Source: Tipula vernalis
Lineage: Eukaryota; Arthropoda; Insecta; Diptera; Tipulidae
Assembly (NCBI GenBank): GCA_958295665.1
Contig: OY282558.1
Location: forward strand, 61,182,789-61,246,788
Length of the DNA: 64,000 bases
Direction: 5' to 3'
Made by a program: the position numbers and the translations under genes. Positions 58,430 through 64,000 of the stretch are shown piece by piece. Each line of letters opens with the position of its first letter. Position 1 is the first letter of the stretch. The notes below the pieces were generated by a model. That model did no database searches and was not told the DNA's origin. It saw nothing but the letters and a program-made list of their open reading frames with translations.

Positions 58430-60320
58430 CTTAGTTTATTCACTATAAATGTTTATTGTGTTCAAAGGAATTATCAATAAATATTTAGTTTATTATGATA
58501 CCGTTTGGTCTTAAGAGCTGTAAATATTTTTTCTGGATGGACTGAAAATTTCCTTAAATTTTAGCCGAGACACACCTGCATTTTGAAAAAAAGCCTCTTT
58601 GGCATGGACATTTAGTGCTAACTCCTCAGTTGGCCATATTCAAGCACTATCTGAAGGAACATTTTATAATCCAATTTTCAACGCTCAAAATTTAGGACTT
58701 ACAACAATAACACCAGGAAAAATGTTGTCACTGACGTTTTGCGAACTTGAAACAATTAACAACATGGTTTTTAAAGATTGTTATTAAAAGTTGGTCAGTG
58801 GGTTTGCTTTGAGGCACCAGAATGTCGCAATAAAACCACGAGCGGAAAAATTCCAAATTTTAATTAATTTACATTGGTTCTTTCTGCGCAATGGTCACAA
58901 GAAATTACGTAGCTTCCTTCCTTTTGCTTTCATACTATACTTAGTTAGCAAAAATCGAATGGGGTTTTTTTTTAATGGGGCTCACTATTTTGTAATTTTT
59001 GGGGATTTTTATTTTCGGGGAATATGATGTTATCCCGAAAAACAGCAAATTAAATGAAAATAAATATTTATCATTATTGGCGTGTGATACTCGTCTAACC
59101 GGTGAAGTTCTCACACGATGATTTATTATGGCACCTCGGGTGCTTCACATGTCATGATTCATAAGTATTTTAGTTAATATCGATGTGGTGGAACCAGCAC
59201 GAGTGACGCTTTGCGATCAGATCACTACTGAAGAAATGGTTTTCTTCACCAAAATTTTGAACTGGCCGATTGCCGAGTGAAGCTCAGCTGAGAGAATTTT
59301 GTTGTGATGTATAAAAAATTTGTTATAATGGTAAACCTCTCAGCAATCTCATTTCTTTTTCTTCCTATAACCTTCCACCTCTTTTTCTCTTCATCTCCAG
59401 GATAAGATACAATATACCAAATAGTAGCCTCAGTACTTATGACAACTTTTACCATAGAGTCGCTGAGCGTGCGCGATAGGCAGATTCTGATGAACATCAA
59501 GAAATGTGAGAAAGTTTTAATTGTGTAGCTCTCGTGTTAACATTTTCAAAAACTGAATCGGCGAATTGAAAAGAGATTTTATGAAAGAGATGAAATGAGA
59601 GATTTTATTTTCCACCAGCAAGTTTGACCATCCTCAATTTGAGAACAAAAATTTGTACGACTAGAACTGTATGAACCTCATTAATCTTCCGACGTAAAGA
59701 CAAAATTATAAACAAACACTTTCCAAAATTCTATGTTGGACAAACCAATAGGACATTTCCTGAAGAGATTCAAAAAGCGTATGCAATCAGTTGATCAATC
59801 GGTAGAGGAAACAAACTAAACCATATTGATTTGTTTGGCCTACAGATTACTCACTTTAGCTGTCAAATGTTGTTGTTTTTGTTGCGAAAAATGTCTATTG
59901 GCGCTTTAAAATTCGTATCCCAACGCCTAGTTTCTGCGGTAGTCGTCTAAATATTTTTTGTTTTATTTACATTTATTTCCGAAAGGTTGGAACGAATAAC
60001 ACCAAAAAAATAATACAATTAATTCAGTTTGAATGTGACTTTATGGTGACGGTCTCAACCCACTCACAGTAGAAGGTGAGTTAATTTCAAAATCTTTTAG
60101 CTTACTTAACTAAAATAATTGTGTGGGAAACTTTATCCATTGCTTTACTGAAATCAGACAAATTCACATCCACGCCAATTTGTCCATGACTATTTAAAAA
60201 GAGTAACCTTTTCATAGATCAGAACTAAGAATAATTCGGACGAGAATTATTTTTGAAAAAGAACTGTAAAAGTGGGCAGACTGCAATTAACCTGGGTCCG
60301 CAAGGATCAAAGTTATTGAA
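58430..60320. other. AT-rich DNA, no gene recognised
   Basis: Short frames at 58599-59027 and 59246-59500 carry no recognised motif. No clear repeat is seen. Confidence 0.4.
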
Positions 60321-60329
60321 ATCCTGCCA

Positions 60330-60500
60330 ATAATGACCAAAACGAATTTTCTCGACATTTCCAAGGCCCCTGAGTAAAAAAAAGCAGAAACAGACGTCCC
60401 TCTGCTGTAGTTAAGATTTATTGTTCACCGATTCATTTCTATGGTCAAGGCGGGGAATCGAAGCTGTACATCCAGAGGAATTGATCCTAAACTACTTGGT
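60330..60500 (+). repeat. Dispersed repeat, copy 2 (see 721-960)
   Basis: GACCAAAACGAATTTTCTCG, CCCTGAGTAAAAAAAA, CGTCCCTCTG and TCTATGGTCAAGGCGGGGAA follow in the same order as in the copy at 721-960. Confidence 0.55.
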
Positions 60501-60554
60501 TGTTAAGACATGGTATTACCATGTGGCTTTCGATCCACACTGAGCAATTTTTTA

Positions 60555-60935
60555 CCTATCAGTGGTTCGGCGATTGAGTTGAGGATTTAATTGAATTAGA
60601 GTAGGGTATTGAATTATGCGTTTGGTTGGGTATTTATTTCGAAGTTGAATCGAGGGTTGGGTTGAAGATTAGAGTAAGTTGAGTGCTTGTAAGTATGCAG
60701 TTTTCGAACCTTGTTTATTTAGGGGTTGAGTTGAGTATATTGTTTGGGGTTGAGTTGAAGGGTGAGGTTGAGTTGAAAGTGGCATTAGGAGTTGAATAGG
60801 AGTTGCGTTGAAAATGAATTGGGGTTGAATTGGTGATTGAGATGAGGGTTGAGTTGGGGATGAATAAGTGATTAAGGGGTTCAGTTAAGGATAGATTCGG
60901 TAGTTGTGTTGGAGGTTAGATTGAGTTGACTTAAG
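60555..60935 (+). repeat. Degenerate GTTGAGTT minisatellite, block 4
   Basis: Units such as GGGTTGAGTTGA, GATTGAGTTGAGG and GGGGTTGAATTGG are frequent. As at the left end of the window, the block lies downstream of the dispersed repeat. Confidence 0.75.
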
Positions 60936-60939
60936 ATGA

Positions 60940-62420
60940 ATTCACGTATGAAACACTAATAGTTCGCACAGGTGCGAAACCGGATCAGATTGTTTCTTAG
61001 GATTTGAAAAATATCAAATCACATAAAGCCGTTACATATAATCATTTAGAAGCTCACTACAGAAATTGAAAATGTCAGAGAAACAGGAGCGGACACATAT
61101 ATTGTAAAAGTTAAAAAAAAATTCGAAAAAGAGACAAACGTTTTTTAATAAGTGCCGAACATCCAAAACGCAATATATCATCGACCGACCGAGGATAGCT
61201 GGAATATTTGAAAATAATTCGGAGAATCCCCTCAGATTTCCCCTATAACTTTGAAAATCACGCGGAGCCTCCTTGAAAAATGGAGAAAGGCGGGAGATTG
61301 GAATTGGAAATATTGAAATTAGCGACAAAAAAAGGAGCGAGATCAAAACAGACCTAATTGAATAAGTGGCAACTATGGCATGTCATCGTGGAGCTGGCAA
61401 AATTGTGATTGGATGGATTATTGACTAAGAAGTAACCACTTATTCCGATAGCTGCAGTACCACCAGAGTCCACAATTTTGGTTTAGATGAGAAACTGACT
61501 CCTGAATTTGTAGAAGTTATACCAACTAAATAATATTTAAGAAAATAGCTTGTGAATGTTCAAATCTCCGCTCTATACGCTGGGCACAGCCAAATTAGCC
61601 GATTTACGCTATACCATAAATTGCTGCTTTGCCAGAATTAGCAGTCACAGGGCTGCGGAAAACATTGGAAAATGTAAAAATTTTTAAAATTTGCCAAATT
61701 CGATTTCGATCTAGTTCTGACTACGGATGAGTGAGCCGGTTCATTATCGTTGTGAGAGAGTTCCTTTTTCTTCGGGAAATGTCACTTTTTCTTCAGTTAT
61801 CGATCGTACTCCCCAGTGATGGTCCTCCGTTCACAAATAGTCAACGTATTTAATGCTTTGCGAATTTCAAAAAAAGGAAGTCCTGACCTTAACGGCCGAC
61901 GGTACCATCTTCACCTTCTTTGGTGCACTTTACCAGTCACGTTGAAAGTATCTAAATTTATAAAACAAATTAAATAGATTTAGGATTTAATTTTTTTTTG
62001 TTTCAATTAAAGGCGATTTAATTTCGACAGCAATTGTAGGCCAGAAAGAATTTTAACATTTTTTTGTTTCACTCTTTGGTGTCGTAGGCAGATGTCACTA
62101 AAAAGTTCTGAGTCTCTCCTCGAAAGAAGTTAGCTAATCCCAGGAATATTTTCATTAGTCACAATAAGAGTCTTTAAGGCTTTTCTTCTAATCCCAAGTT
62201 ATATTTTCACACAAAATCGACCAATTTTTAAAGTTAAACATTTTTTATAAAAAGTTATAGGTTCCAAGAAGTTTAACATTCAAAAATTCACCAAAACTCC
62301 AAAATTCAAAATTTCTATAAATTAATACTTTGTAATTTTCTATATTCCATAACCTTACGAAAACCGTTGAGAAACTAGAAATCGGTTAAGTAATTCCGAA
62401 AATATTAAAAACGTGAAAGA
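60940..62420. other. No gene recognised
   Basis: AT-rich sequence with short motif-less frames (for example 61032-61346 on the minus strand). Nothing further is supported. Confidence 0.4.
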
Positions 62421-62424
62421 CAAA

Positions 62425-62490
62425 TCTCTCTAGTTTTCGCTTGAGTTACGCTCGTTTGAGAGAGCGTAACTCAAGCGAGAACTAGAGAGA
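62425..62490. repeat. 29-bp inverted repeat (hairpin)
   Basis: Arms 62425-62453 and 62462-62490 pair with a single mismatch (T/C) around an 8-base loop. The arm contains CGCTTGAGTTACGCTC. The flanks are A/T-rich. Confidence 0.85.
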
Positions 62491-62699
62491 AAAGAAAATT
62501 TGTTCTATAATTTTTTTTTTTTAGCGAAAACCGTGAAATACGATTAAATTTTGTAAAATTTTAGCTGATAGGTTAATCAGTCCAAAGTATGCGAACTCTG
62601 GATACCAGGCACCCTCCAGTTTTATTTAGACTTCCTGTAGTAAAGCTGGGTGACCTATTGGCGATTTGCAATTCCCAGCAACTCGTAAGAGTAAAATCA

Positions 62700-62820
62700 A
62701 ACTGAAGGGGCGGGGGGGGGCAAGGGTAAGAATATACGGAAGTGGGATAGCCCTCTCGAAGTCCTTGGATTCCAATGCTATCGTCTTTCTAGCGGAACTA
62801 CATGCTGTAGTAAACATCTA
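62700..62820 (+). pseudogene. Possible RNase H fragment of a LINE
   Basis: One frame reads GIALSKSLDSNAIVFLAELH followed by AVVNI, like the segment from the first strand to the AE(L/I)HA helix of LINE RNase H (LINE 1 has VFLAEIHAIEI). A G-run (about 62701-62716) precedes it. It is too short for a firm call. Confidence 0.4.
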
Positions 62821-62959
62821 GGAGGGAGAGCAATAAGCCCAGATAGTATGTATGACGTACCGGCTGGCAGGATTATCAAGTTCATTAAGAACGGATAATT
62901 AAGCAGGGTCCAGCGCAATAGACCTTTTAAATCGCAGTGCGAGGTGGCTTATCGCCCAC

Positions 62960-63470
62960 ATGGCCCTTCAATAATAAAAATAATCTATAAACAAGTGCAT
63001 TAAGTATACGCGGGGCAAGAACATTGTATTTATTATATATACTACTGGAAACAAATTTTTCCCGCATATAGTTTTCTATTTAAAGCGTGTACAGTTGGAG
63101 AGGGACGGATATATGGGGAAATAGATAGTTGGTCTTTCTTTCAATCGTGAGAACATGAACAAACCAGTTAGGTTTTATGATTTCTACAAGGTGGACGTGC
63201 TTGTACAAGATATTTGGGTTAGTTTTGTGTAAGTACTAGAACTATCCAACATATAAGTGCTATTTTCCCCATTTTGTTGTGTTATTTTGTTCTTTTTAAA
63301 GGAGGGGCTATATTTGTTAATGCGAAGCGAATTCGAGTATGTGGGATTCATGTTCAAGAATTCTGTTTTTCTGTTAAGTTGCTCATTTTTAATTCGGGCT
63401 TATATTGTTTAATCTGGCTAAGTTTACAATCACAAATCTGTAGAAAAGAGACATTATCTCCAACATCAAA
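62960..63470. other. No gene recognised
   Basis: The frame at 63274-63525 has no motif. The stretch is AT-rich. Confidence 0.35.
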
Positions 63471-63472
63471 TC

Positions 63473-63716
63473 TGTGGTTTTTTGAGAAACTAGTTAACTG
63501 CATTTTTGTCGATTTTGAGTTATGAATGAAAAGAACTAGACAATCGACTAAAGTTTCAAAAATAAATTTCAGTTTTCCAATGTTTCTCTCCATTTATCCG
63601 GAAAATCCTAATAAAAATGAGTAATTACTACTAAAACCTACTGCGAGTTTTTTTTTCAAATGCGTTTTCTGAAAAATTTACTTTTTACAATTAACTAGTT
63701 TCTCAAAAAAACCACA
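63473..63716. repeat. 28-bp inverted repeat, arms ~190 bases apart
   Basis: TGTGGTTTTTTGAGAAACTA plus GTTAACTG at 63473-63500 pairs with 63688-63716 with one mismatch and one extra base. The right arm joins a tandem repeat that continues to the window end. Confidence 0.75.
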
Positions 63717-64000
63717 GAAATGTCCGATCCCTTGGGTCGGTCATATAATTAATGAACAATGTTTACCTCAACTTTGTTCAACAAAAACCAAAAGACCCAA
63801 ACTCTTATGATTTTTCCCCGATGTTTGTAGAATCTACTTGATGGAGAAATTATCAGACTGCCGGTCCCAGGAGATGGCCGTATAAATAAAAACCAATTTT
63901 GCATCAAATTTTGTTCAAAGCTCAATAAAAATCAAAAGTCTTAAAAGCAAATGAATTTTCACGAATGTCTATAGTATGCATTTGATGTAGAAATAAGGAA
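63717..64000 (+). repeat. ~138-bp diverged tandem repeat running off the window
   Basis: TCCGATCCCTTGGGTCGGTC (63723) and CCGGTCCCAGGAGATGGCCG (about 63861) start two units that continue with ATAA..AA(C/A)CAATGTTT/CAATTTT, TTTGTTCAA(C/A), AAAAATCAAAAG-like text, and (T/G)GATG(G/T)AGAAAT at the end of each. About two units are visible. Confidence 0.6.

Overview
The window looks like a gene-poor, transposon-rich stretch of an insect genome. A dipteran, probably brachyceran, is the best guess: the DNA is very AT-rich with long A/T runs, GT/CA and CT microsatellites and TATGTATGTACATA-type words, and the mobile elements are those usual in flies (RNase H-bearing R1/LOA-like LINEs with TAACC tails, CR1-group LINEs with a PHD-finger ORF1, Ty3/gypsy and BEL/Pao relics). 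I found no intact host protein-coding gene. The only host-derived gene sequence is a broken intronless copy of the deubiquitinase USP8 (about 1.54-3.22 kb).

Layout. 0.7-9.8 kb: blocks of degenerate minisatellite (unit near GGGTTGAGTT), ATGGTA microsatellites, the USP8 pseudogene, a young 5'-truncated RNase H LINE (3991-6851) with a poly-A tail and target-site duplication, and a decayed gypsy element (7.6-9.5 kb). 11-16.6 kb: AAGGTCA-rich repeats, a perfect 62-bp inverted repeat, a second RNase H LINE on the minus strand (12.3-15.6 kb) and a ~110-bp degenerate tandem repeat. 17-19.7 kb: AT-rich non-coding DNA. 19.75-27.55 kb: one 7.8-kb degenerate repeat built from TTTGAC/TTCGAC words, with embedded CT tracts and a loose higher-order organisation. 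29.4-46.3 kb: a four-part nest of mobile elements. 46.3-49.7 kb: several tandem repeats, including a perfect 243-bp duplication, and an AAGGTCA-rich repeat. 50.1-58 kb: remains of gypsy elements, a LINE 3' end and a BEL/Pao element. 58-64 kb: mostly unexplained AT-rich DNA with inverted and tandem repeats.

The most notable structure is the nest. A CR1-group LINE on the plus strand (LINE A) carries a solo LTR (32358-33140, 5-bp duplication CATAC) and a second, full-length CR1-group LINE on the minus strand (LINE B, 33817-45750, 8-bp duplication AATCAATT). LINE B is itself split by a 7,764-bp foldback element (36619-44382, 9-bp duplication GTCGATATG). The foldback has near-identical ~240-bp terminal inverted repeats. 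Between them lies nothing but a 156-bp satellite-like repeat, about 9 units in one orientation and about 37 in the other. Removing each insertion with one copy of its duplication rejoins the interrupted reading frames. No transposase lies in the foldback; the 9-bp duplication and internal tandem repeats recall Drosophila FB elements and the Tetris foldback.

The genes do not form a pathway. The region reads as a record of successive transposon insertion and repeat expansion, as in pericentromeric heterochromatin or a piRNA-type cluster (inference).
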